Assembly (NCBI GenBank): GCA_039942715.1
Contig: JBDVBY010000007.1
Coordinates: 496,001-560,000 of the forward strand
Source: JABDJX01 sp039942715
Lineage (GTDB): Bacteria > Pseudomonadota > Alphaproteobacteria > Rhodobacterales > Rhodobacteraceae
Length of the DNA stretch: 64,000 nt
Direction of reading: 5' to 3'
The translations under genes and the position numbers were made by a program. Of the stretch, positions 52,457-59,493 are shown piece after piece. Under the pieces are notes generated by a model that saw only the letters and a list, made by a program, of their open reading frames with translations, had not been told where the DNA came from and made no database searches. Within the stretch, counting starts at the first letter, position 1; the number at the start of each line of letters is the position of its first letter.

Positions 52457-53437
52457 ATGCGCTTAAGACTTGTTCCTCAGGACACGAACTGGGATTTCTT
52501 CAAATACCGCTTCATCACCAGCGGCATTTCGGCGGTGGCAGTCATCGCCTCGTTGATCCTTTGGTTCACGGTTGGTCTGAACTTCGGCATCGACTTCCGC
52601 GGTGGCACAACGATCCGCACGGAAGCCACGCAACCGATTGATGCCGAAGCCTACCGCGCCGCCGTTGAAGCGCTTGATGTAGGCGAAGTCTCGGTGATCG
52701 AAGTGTTTGATCCAAATTTTGACGCGGATCAGTTTGTCAGCACTGTGCGCATTCAGGCCCAAGAAGGCCAAGAGGCGGCCACCAGCGACACGATTGATCG
52801 CGCCGAAGCCGCCCTTCAAAACGTTGACCCAACAGTCGAGTTTACAGCCGTTGAATCCGTCGGCCCGAAAGTGTCTGGCGAATTGGTTCAAACAGCTCTT
52901 CTTGCCATTGCGGCAGCGCTCGCAGCGATCCTGATCTATATCTGGCTGCGCTTTGAATGGCAGTTCGCCGTCGGCGCCGTTGCGGCCCTGTTTCACGACG
53001 TGATCCTGACGATAGGTATCTTCAGCCTGCTTCAAATCCGCTTTGATCTGGCGACAATCGCGGCGATCCTGACCATCGTTGGATATTCGATCAACGACAC
53101 CGTGGTGATCTTTGACCGCTTGCGTGAAAACCTGCGAAAGTTCAAGAAAACCCCGCTTGTCGAGGTGATGAACAAGTCGGTCAACGAAACCCTTAGCCGG
53201 ACCTTGATGACATCGGGCACGACGCTGATTGCACTGATCGCGCTGCTGGTCTTTGGCGGCGATGTGATCCGCGGCTTTGTCTTTGCCATCACGTGGGGCG
53301 TGATCGTCGGTACCTATTCTTCGGTGTATGTCGCCAAAAACGTGGTACTTTGGCTGGGCGTCAAACGCGACTGGTCAAAATCTGACGGATCTGGCGGCGG
53401 CGGTGCGGGCACGCAATTCGCCAATGTAGATGCCTGA
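52457..53437 (+). CDS. secF: Protein translocase subunit SecF
   Basis: The 326-residue partner of SecD has a first span (about 20-38), a periplasmic domain starting GIDFRGGTTIR, and five C-terminal spans including VGYSINDTVVIFDRLREN, the SecF signature. It ends in a Gly-rich tail. The ATG at 52457 follows the secD stop by four bases. Its last eight bases overlap the TauE/SafE gene. Confidence 0.95.
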   Translation: MRLRLVPQDTNWDFFKYRFITSGISAVAVIASLILWFTVGLNFGIDFRGGTTIRTEATQPIDAEAYRAAVEALDVGEVSVIEVFDPNFDADQFVSTVRIQAQEGQEAATSDTIDRAEAALQNVDPTVEFTAVESVGPKVSGELVQTALLAIAAALAAILIYIWLRFEWQFAVGAVAALFHDVILTIGIFSLLQIRFDLATIAAILTIVGYSINDTVVIFDRLRENLRKFKKTPLVEVMNKSVNETLSRTLMTSGTTLIALIALLVFGGDVIRGFVFAITWGVIVGTYSSVYVAKNVVLWLGVKRDWSKSDGSGGGGAGTQFANVDA

Positions 53438-54182
53438 GGCACTGCTTGAAGCTCTGGCATGGCCAGAGCTTTGGTTTCTTGCTCTTGGTGCTTTGGCCGC
53501 AGGAATCGTGCGTGGCTTTGCAGGGTTTGGCACGGCGATGATCTATCTGCCGGTTGCCGCGCAAGTGCTTGGGCCGTTCGAGGCACTAACAACGCTGGTC
53601 ATCAAAGATCTGATCGCGCCGCTCATGCATGTTCCGCGCGCGCTGAAAGAAGGTCATCCCAAAGATGTGATGCGCCTTGGGGCAGGGGCCTCGGTGACTG
53701 TGCCGCTTGGTGTGCTGGTGTTGTCGCTTGTTGAGCCGATTGTGTTCCGCTGGGCGGTGTCGCTTGTCGCCCTAACTCTGCTGCTTATGTTGGTCGCTGG
53801 CATCCGCTATCGCGGCACGCTGACACCGCCGCTGATCTATGGAACGGGAGGTTTGGGTGGTTTTCTAGCAGGTTCGGTTGGTCTTCCCGGTCCGCCGGTG
53901 ATCATGCTTTATATGGCGTCGACCCTGCCTGTGAGTGCGGTGCGCGCCAACAACATGCTTTATCTGATCGTAGCCGATATCATTTTGCTGGGTGTGCTGG
54001 CATGGAACGGCTTTCTGGTCGCGTCCGCTTTGATGCTGGGCGTTCTGATAATCGTGCCATATAGTTTTGGCAATTGGTTTGGGGCACTGCTTTTCCGCCC
54101 CGGAAATGAGAAACTGTACCGGTCGGTGGCCTATACCGTCATTGCAGCATCCGCGCTGATGGGGCTGCCGGTTTGGGACTGA
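53430..54182 (+). CDS. TauE/SafE family (DUF81) membrane permease
   Basis: The 250-residue protein has about eight spans and the TauE/SafE pattern GIVRGFAGFGTAM near the N-terminus and a repeat with AGSVGLPGPPVIM in the middle. Members export sulfite, sulfoacetate or other anions; the substrate here is not defined. It overlaps secF by eight bases and is followed by the Mth938-domain gene, so it belongs to the same transcript. Confidence 0.87.
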   Translation: MPEALLEALAWPELWFLALGALAAGIVRGFAGFGTAMIYLPVAAQVLGPFEALTTLVIKDLIAPLMHVPRALKEGHPKDVMRLGAGASVTVPLGVLVLSLVEPIVFRWAVSLVALTLLLMLVAGIRYRGTLTPPLIYGTGGLGGFLAGSVGLPGPPVIMLYMASTLPVSAVRANNMLYLIVADIILLGVLAWNGFLVASALMLGVLIIVPYSFGNWFGALLFRPGNEKLYRSVAYTVIAASALMGLPVWD

Positions 54183-54207
54183 GGGCCACGCTTGCGAGAG
54201 GGCTGAC

Positions 54208-54561
54208 ATGCGATTGAACGAAGTGACATTCAATGATGCTGTGCCGATTGATGGCTATGGGAGCGGCTATTTCCGCATTGGCGGTGAGGCGCACACGGCC
54301 CCGCTTGCGATGACGCCAAAGGGCATATCTGAGTGGGCAGGGCTTGAGGACTCAGCCGGGCTTTTAGCGGCCTGCGACGGCGTGGATGTGATTCTGATCG
54401 GTACAGGCGCACAGATCGCGCATATCCCGGACGCCCTGCGCGATGCGCTGGAAGGCGCAGGCTTTGGCGTTGAAATCATGGCCTCGGCGCAGGCGTGTCG
54501 CACTTATAATGTTCTGCTGGGCGAGGGGCGTCGCATTGCCCTCGCACTCATGCCGCTCTAG
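54208..54561 (+). CDS. Mth938-like domain protein (DUF498)
   Basis: The 117-residue protein starts with FNDAVPIDGYGSGYFRIGG and has the Mth938 central region ILIGTGAQIAHIP and the end ACRTYNVLLGEGRRIALALMPL. The domain is related to mitochondrial NDUFAF3, an assembly factor of complex I, but the bacterial role is not settled. It lies between the sec/TauE genes and ccmA, four bases upstream of ccmA. Confidence 0.9.
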   Translation: MRLNEVTFNDAVPIDGYGSGYFRIGGEAHTAPLAMTPKGISEWAGLEDSAGLLAACDGVDVILIGTGAQIAHIPDALRDALEGAGFGVEIMASAQACRTYNVLLGEGRRIALALMPL

Positions 54562-54564
54562 GCG

Positions 54565-55185
54565 ATGACAATGCTGACGCTCAACTCTGTGGCTTGCACG
54601 CGCGGCGGTGTAACCGTCTTGGATGGCGTGAGTTTCGAGTTGGCTGCAGGCGAGGCTCTGATCCTCAAAGGGCCAAACGGTTCGGGAAAAACCACACTGT
54701 TGCGCACCATCGCTGGGCTGCAACCCGCAAGCGCAGGCGTGATCACCGCCCGCCCCGAAAGCATCGCCTACGCTGCGCACGCCGACGGCATCAAAGTGCC
54801 ACTTACCGTTGCTGAGAACCTCACATTCTGGGCTGGCCTCTTTGGCGCACCAAACATCGACGCGGCCCTAACGGCCTTTGATCTCCACGCCTTGCGCAAC
54901 CGGCCCGCAGGCGCACTATCCGCCGGGCAAAAGCGTCGCGTCGGCCTTGCGCGCCTTGTAGTCACCGGACGCCCGATCTGGGCGCTGGACGAACCAACAG
55001 TGTCGCTGGATGCCGCTTCAGTTGCGCTTTTCGCACGCGCGGTTTCAGAGCATCTTGCCGCGGGCGGCGCTGCATTAATCGCTACCCATGTCGATCTTGG
55101 GCTTGAGGCGCGCAGCCTTGATGTCTCCGCCTTCCGCCCGACCAAATCCGCACAACAAAACGCATTTGACGAGGCCTTCGAATGA
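54565..55185 (+). CDS. ccmA: Haem exporter ATP-binding protein CcmA
   Basis: CcmA, the ABC ATPase of the CcmABCD complex, releases haem-loaded CcmE. The 206-residue protein has Walker [10 protein letters not shown] (36-44), signature LSAGQKRR and Walker B IWALDEPT, followed by the H-loop THVDLG. The stop overlaps ccmB by four bases (ATGA). It begins four bases after the Mth938-domain gene. Confidence 0.95.
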   Translation: MTMLTLNSVACTRGGVTVLDGVSFELAAGEALILKGPNGSGKTTLLRTIAGLQPASAGVITARPESIAYAAHADGIKVPLTVAENLTFWAGLFGAPNIDAALTAFDLHALRNRPAGALSAGQKRRVGLARLVVTGRPIWALDEPTVSLDAASVALFARAVSEHLAAGGAALIATHVDLGLEARSLDVSAFRPTKSAQQNAFDEAFE

Positions 55186-55838
55186 TCGGCCTTCTGACGC
55201 GTGATTTGAAACTCGCCATTCGCGCAGGCGGCGGTTTTGGGCTGGCCCTCGCTTTCTTTCTGATCGTCATCGTGCTGGTGCCCTTCGGCGTCGGTCCGCA
55301 AACCGATATCCTGTCAAAGATCGCCCCCGGTATCCTTTGGGTCGGCGCACTGCTGGCTTGCCTGCTCTCACTCGACCGCTTGTTTGCCACTGATTTTGAG
55401 GATGGCTCGCTGGAACTGCTTGCAACGGCGCCTCTCCCACTCGAAGCCCTCGTGGCCACCAAAGCCCTTGCCCACTGGCTTACCACAGGCCTGCCGCTCA
55501 CACTCGCCGCCGTCGCGTTCAGTGTGCTGCTCAATTTACCAACACCGGGTATTCCCGCGCTTATCACCAGCCTTGCCATTGGCACACCGGCACTTTCGAT
55601 GATCGGCGCGTTTGGTGCCGCTCTGACTGTTGGCCTCAAACGTGGTGGCCTGTTGCTCTCTCTGCTTGTGCTTCCGCTTTACGTCCCAACGCTGATCTTT
55701 GGAGCCGAGGCCACACGGCGCGGGGCCGAAGCGATGCCGACCACCACTCCCATGTTGCTGCTGGCCGCCATCACACTTGGCGCAATCGCCTGCTTGCCCT
55801 TCGCCGCGGCTGCCGCTTTGCGGGTAAACCTGCGATGA
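55182..55838 (+). CDS. ccmB: Haem exporter permease CcmB
   Basis: The 218-residue CcmB has six hydrophobic segments, beginning after the N-terminal [12 protein letters not shown], with the conserved [20 protein letters not shown] loop. It pairs with CcmA and CcmC in haem handling for c-type cytochromes. It overlaps ccmA by four bases. A 160-base gap with repeat copy 6 separates it from ccmC. Confidence 0.95.
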   Translation: MIGLLTRDLKLAIRAGGGFGLALAFFLIVIVLVPFGVGPQTDILSKIAPGILWVGALLACLLSLDRLFATDFEDGSLELLATAPLPLEALVATKALAHWLTTGLPLTLAAVAFSVLLNLPTPGIPALITSLAIGTPALSMIGAFGAALTVGLKRGGLLLSLLVLPLYVPTLIFGAEATRRGAEAMPTTTPMLLLAAITLGAIACLPFAAAAALRVNLR

Positions 55839-55848
55839 CACATCCCCG

Positions 55849-55900
55849 AATTCTTCTGTCCAAAAATACCTCGGGGAGTTTGAGGGGCAGCGCCCCTCAA
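55849..55900 (-). repeat. Roseobacter-type hairpin repeat, copy 6, inside the ccm cluster
   Basis: On the minus strand the core reads TTGAGGGGCGCTGCCCCTCA, then AACTCCCCGAGGTATTT and a TGGACAGAAGAA tail. It lies between ccmB and ccmC, which are otherwise co-directional members of one cluster, so its hairpin may reduce read-through or protect mRNA ends. Confidence 0.72.
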
Positions 55901-55998
55901 TTGCGGCGGTGTGCGCAGCACAGCGCCAGTCTCCCTGCGTCAATCAAACCACCGTTTCGTGACTTGAGCACGCCCCATTCGAAGGTTACCTAACGTCT

Positions 55999-56727
55999 AT
56001 GTCACTTTGGGAATACGCCAATCCACGCAAATTTATGTCGACCACCGAAAAGGCGGTCGCACCGCTTTTTGCGTTGGCCGCCCTGTTTGTCCTAACCGGT
56101 TTGGTTTGGGGCTTTTTCTTCACGCCCGACGATTTCCGCCAAGGCTCGACCGTCAAAATCATCTACCTACACGTCCCCTCTGCGATGATGGCAATCAACG
56201 TCTGGGCGATGATGCTGATCACCTCGCTTGTTTGGCTTATCCGCCGCCATCACGTCTCGGCGCTTGCCGCCAAAGCGGCCGCACCGATTGGCATGACCAT
56301 GACGCTGATGGCGCTTTTCACTGGCGCTGTCTGGGGGCAGCCGATGTGGGGCACGTGGTGGGAGTGGGACCCGCGCCTGACATCTTTCCTGATCCTGTTC
56401 CTGTTCTACCTTGGCTACATGGCGCTTTGGGCCGCTGTTGAGGACCCCGACACGGCCGCTGATCTCACGTCCGTTTTGTGCCTTGTCGGGTCGGTCTTTG
56501 CCATCCTGTCGCGATACGCTGTGAACTTCTGGAGCCAAGGTCTACACCAAGGGGCGTCGCTGTCGCTGGACAAGGAAGAGAACGTCTCTGACGTCTTTTG
56601 GATACCGCTTGTGGTGTGCATTATCGGCTTCATTTTGCTTTTCATCGCGCTTGTCTTGCTGCGCACCCGCACCGAGTTACGGCGTCGTCGCCTGCACGCC
56701 ATTGAAACCCGCGAAAGGATGGGATGA
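55999..56727 (+). CDS. ccmC: Haem-handling membrane protein CcmC
   Basis: CcmC passes haem to CcmE. The 242-residue protein has six spans and the WWD haem-binding loop WGQPMWGTWWEWDPRLTSF (about 113-131), plus flanking conserved His positions. The stop overlaps ccmD (ATGA). The ATG begins about 100 bases after repeat copy 6. Confidence 0.96.
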   Translation: MSLWEYANPRKFMSTTEKAVAPLFALAALFVLTGLVWGFFFTPDDFRQGSTVKIIYLHVPSAMMAINVWAMMLITSLVWLIRRHHVSALAAKAAAPIGMTMTLMALFTGAVWGQPMWGTWWEWDPRLTSFLILFLFYLGYMALWAAVEDPDTAADLTSVLCLVGSVFAILSRYAVNFWSQGLHQGASLSLDKEENVSDVFWIPLVVCIIGFILLFIALVLLRTRTELRRRRLHAIETRERMG

Positions 56728-56879
56728 TGCCTGATCTGGGATCCTATGCGCTGGAAGTCAGCTTGGCCTATGCAGGTTCAATTACGCTTCTGGTGGTCTT
56801 GCTGGGCGTTAGTGTCGCCCAATCCAAACGGGCTAAGCGCGCTTTGGATGAGGCCGAAAGCAGAACCAAAGATGCGTAA
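56724..56879 (+). CDS. ccmD: Haem exporter small subunit CcmD
   Basis: The 51-residue frame MMPDLGSYALEVSLAYAGSI followed by TLLVVLLGVSVAQSKRAKRA has one membrane span and a basic C-terminal cluster, the CcmD pattern. It is too short for a 60-residue cut-off. The first ATG overlaps the ccmC stop; a second at 56727 is equally possible. Its stop overlaps ccmG by eight bases. CcmD ties CcmE release to the CcmABC complex. Confidence 0.9.
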   Translation: MMPDLGSYALEVSLAYAGSITLLVVLLGVSVAQSKRAKRALDEAESRTKDA

Positions 56880-57408
56880 AATCCCGATCCTTGCGATCCT
56901 GCCGCCGCTGATTTTCGTAGCTCTTGCCGGGCTGTTTCTGGGTGGGATGTTTCGCGAAAACCCTGACACGCTCCCCTCGGCCCAAGAAGGCTTTGCCGCC
57001 CCGGCGATTGAAACTATTCCTGTAAGCGGAATGCCAAGTTTTGGTATGGACGAGCTCAACGCGCCCGGGCCGAAGGTGGTGAACTTTTGGGCCAGCTGGT
57101 GTGCGCCGTGCCGCGTCGAGCATCCGTTCTTGATCGACATTGCCAAAGACGCGCCGGTTTACGGTGTAAACCGAGATCGCACGCCACAGCAGGCGCAAAG
57201 ATTTCTGGATGAACTTGGCAATCCGTTCAAAGCGGTCATCGCTGATCCCAAAAACCGTCAAAGCATTGAATGGGGCGTCTACGCGCTTCCCGAAACATTT
57301 GTGTTGGATGGCGATGGCAACGTCATCTATCACCTGCGCGGCCCGATCAACGAAGCACTTTATCGCAATCGGATATTACCTGCGATCGAAGCGGCCTCAG
57401 CCGAATAA
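56872..57408 (+). CDS. ccmG: Membrane-anchored thiol:disulfide oxidoreductase CcmG/DsbE
   Basis: CcmG keeps apocytochrome cysteines reduced for haem ligation. The 178-residue protein has an N-terminal signal anchor (about 5-26), a periplasmic thioredoxin fold with active-site WCAPC (Cys 77 and 80) and the cis-Pro loop ALPETFVLDGDG. The ATG at 56872 overlaps ccmD by eight bases. The 3' end overlaps the convergent 37-residue frame by 12 bases. Confidence 0.94.
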   Translation: MRKIPILAILPPLIFVALAGLFLGGMFRENPDTLPSAQEGFAAPAIETIPVSGMPSFGMDELNAPGPKVVNFWASWCAPCRVEHPFLIDIAKDAPVYGVNRDRTPQQAQRFLDELGNPFKAVIADPKNRQSIEWGVYALPETFVLDGDGNVIYHLRGPINEALYRNRILPAIEAASAE

Positions 57409-57510
57409 CCAAACGATCATAAGAACCCCAATCGCGGCACCTTCAAGCGGTGGCAGCGAGAGCGGCATGGCGCGGGCAATCACCCGCAAGTTGTCACTGT
57501 TACGTTCCAT
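57397..57510 (-). CDS. 37-residue single-span membrane peptide
   Basis: The frame reads MERNSDNLRVIARAMPLSLP, then PLEGAAIGVLMIVWLFG. A polar N-terminus precedes one hydrophobic span (about 21-37). GGGGG lies a few bases before the ATG. It is convergent with ccmG (12-base overlap) and the family is not recognised. It is probably a real membrane peptide, but small frames of this kind can be chance. Confidence 0.4.
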   Translation of the reverse strand: MERNSDNLRVIARAMPLSLPPLEGAAIGVLMIVWLFG

Positions 57511-57820
57511 AAAACCCCCGGAACCTGACTGTTTACACGCCTCAAACCTGCCTGATTCCCAGTCAATTTGAAAGAAAACACATCGTTTTGCGATGATTGT
57601 CTTTCAAATTGAAACAATCTTGAGATTGCAAAGCGACTATCCGCAGTTTGCGAAGCGATATTAACGATTATTACGAAGGATAACCGCCAGAAAGGCCCAA
57701 AACGAATTAAGTCGCGACGCGCAGGTCTGACATTCCTGAAGCGTGTCGCGCAATTGGCTTTGCCTGTTCCGGCTGGGGGCAGTACCTTAAATCAAGGCCG
57801 ATTTTGAGCAGGAGACAAAA
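57511..57820. other. 310-base gap before the lactonase-like gene, with dense symmetric elements
   Basis: No larger gene is seen. The gap holds a 50-base nested inverted repeat (57563-57612), a 14-base palindrome CAATCTTGAGATTG (57615-57628) and two direct repeats TTGCRAAGCGA (57626-57636 and 57648-57658). See the finding for this region. Confidence 0.6.
57563..57612. repeat. Nested inverted repeat (50 bases)
   Basis: Thirteen-base perfect arms TCAATTTGAAAGA and TCTTTCAAATTGA surround a second hairpin CATCG-TTTTG-CGATG. The whole could form a near-continuous stem. There is no T-run beside it, so a terminator is not clear; an operator, an RNA structure or a mobile-element remnant is possible. 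Confidence 0.6.
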
Positions 57821-58792
57821 GTGTCAGACACCCTTGGACATCCGGGCGATTGGCGCCCTTCACAGCGCTATCCAGACCCGTCGGTGATCTCGCTTGATCC
57901 GCGTTTTGATAAGCTCAAGTTGCCGCTTGCCGGGGTCGAGCGTCTGGCCACCGGGTGTCGTTGGTCCGAAGGACCGGTTTGGTTTGGCGATGGGCGCTAC
58001 CTTTTGTGGAGTGACATTCCCAATAACAGAATTATGCGCTGGGACGAGGTGACCGGGCAGGCGTCCGCCTTTCGTGAACCGTCAAATTTTTCCAACGGTC
58101 AGACGCGCGATCTTCAGGGGCGGTTGATCAGTTGCGAGCACGGTGGACGGCGCATCACGCGCACCGAATACGATGGCACGATCACGGTTTTGATCGACAG
58201 CTTTGACGGCAAGCCGCTCAATTCCCCTAACGATGTTGTGGTGAAATCGGACGGCTCGATTTGGTTTACCGACCCGCCTTTTGGTATCTCGGGCAACTAT
58301 GAGGGCTATCGCAACGAGCCCGCGCTTGGGCAAAACGTCTATCGGCTGGACCCTGATGCCGGGCAGGCGACGCTTATCGCAGATGACATTCTTGGCCCCA
58401 ACGGACTTGCGTTTTCGCCCGATGAATCGATCCTTTATATCGTCGAGTCGCGCGGTGAGCCGAACCGCAAGATATTGGCTTACGATGTTTCTGCCGATGG
58501 CGTTTCAATTTCCGGCAAGCGTATTTTGATCGATGCCGGGCCCGGCACGCCCGATGGGTTTCGCGTTGATGTGCAGGGCAACCTTTGGTGCGGCTGGGGC
58601 ATGGGCGATGCTGAGCTTGATGGTGTGATGATCTTTGCTCCAGACGGTGCACCAATTGGGCGCATCGCACTGCCAGAGCGTTGTGCGAACCTGTGTTTTG
58701 GCGGGCGTGCAAACAGTCGGTTGTTCATGGCCTCAAGCCATTCGATCTATGCGCTTTATGTCAATGTGGCGGGATGCACGCCGGCACGTTAA
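57821..58792 (+). CDS. SMP-30/gluconolactonase-family protein
   Basis: The 323-residue six-bladed beta-propeller has GCRWSEGPVWFGDGRYLLWSD near the N-terminus, metal-site residues in NSPNDVVVKSDGSIWFTDPPFGI and a late DGFRVDVQGNLWCG. The family hydrolyses sugar lactones or related esters with one divalent metal. GTG is the start, with AGGAG upstream. A sugar-acid role would fit with the Entner-Doudoroff genes of the organism, but they are not linked here. Confidence 0.88.
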   Translation: MSDTLGHPGDWRPSQRYPDPSVISLDPRFDKLKLPLAGVERLATGCRWSEGPVWFGDGRYLLWSDIPNNRIMRWDEVTGQASAFREPSNFSNGQTRDLQGRLISCEHGGRRITRTEYDGTITVLIDSFDGKPLNSPNDVVVKSDGSIWFTDPPFGISGNYEGYRNEPALGQNVYRLDPDAGQATLIADDILGPNGLAFSPDESILYIVESRGEPNRKILAYDVSADGVSISGKRILIDAGPGTPDGFRVDVQGNLWCGWGMGDAELDGVMIFAPDGAPIGRIALPERCANLCFGGRANSRLFMASSHSIYALYVNVAGCTPAR

Positions 58793-58853
58793 GCAATTCT
58801 AAGAGCGCGGCGGGTGTCATAATTCCGTTGCAATTAATTGAGACACTTAGGGT

Positions 58854-59417
58854 GTGAATGAGACAATTGTCATCCAACCGTCGCGCCTACGTGTGGCCAG
58901 TTTGCCAATCTTCTGGCTGTGCATGGAGTTTGTATTTCCGGCACTTTACATCTTTTTCATCCACTCTGCCGATCATATTGGGCAGCCGTTCAAAGGTTTC
59001 TTTGCTTTAATTGCGATATTTAGCCTTGGTTGGGCCGTGCACACTGTTTTTCAAATCAGGCGCATATTTAAAACAGAGGGGATCTGGAAAGCGTCCATTG
59101 GGGACGGCAGACTGGTTTGGCAGTCAGCGCTGCCATGTTTTGGTCTGCCCCTTGATCTAGCGCTTAGCGACATCACGAGGGGCGAGCGCCTTACAACGAT
59201 AACCACAGGCACCGACAACGATACCTTTTTTGCGGACACATACGATTTGCATCTGACGGGCGGACGGGTTTTATCGTTTGACCGTGAAACCGCTGGCATC
59301 AACCCACACCGCGTTTTCAAAGCGCTGGAACGCCACGGCGTCCCTTACGAAGAATGGACCCAAGATCGACGGCGCGACAGTAAAAATACTGCGAAGGTGC
59401 GCGAGCCTGCAACGTAA
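58854..59417 (+). CDS. Hypothetical two-span membrane protein
   Basis: The 187-residue protein starts with GTG, has two adjacent hydrophobic segments (about 17-36 and 47-66), and a soluble beta-rich tail (WKASIGDGRLVWQSALPC, then DNDTFFADTYDLHLTGGRV) that looks like a PH-like fold. No family is recognised. It lies alone between the lactonase-like gene and the terminator shared with acnA. Confidence 0.65.
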   Translation: MNETIVIQPSRLRVASLPIFWLCMEFVFPALYIFFIHSADHIGQPFKGFFALIAIFSLGWAVHTVFQIRRIFKTEGIWKASIGDGRLVWQSALPCFGLPLDLALSDITRGERLTTITTGTDNDTFFADTYDLHLTGGRVLSFDRETAGINPHRVFKALERHGVPYEEWTQDRRRDSKNTAKVREPAT

Positions 59418-59439
59418 AATCGGCGAGCGTTTACCCAAC

Positions 59440-59473
59440 GAAAAAGGCCCCAGGAAAACCCAAGGGCCTTTTC
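59440..59473. terminator. Bidirectional rho-independent terminator
   Basis: The stem AAAAGGCCC/GGGCCTTTT (59442-59450 with 59464-59472) has A-runs and T-runs at both ends, so it can terminate both the membrane protein gene and the convergent acnA. Confidence 0.85.
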
Positions 59474-59493
59474 AATATCATATCGAGCCGCGT

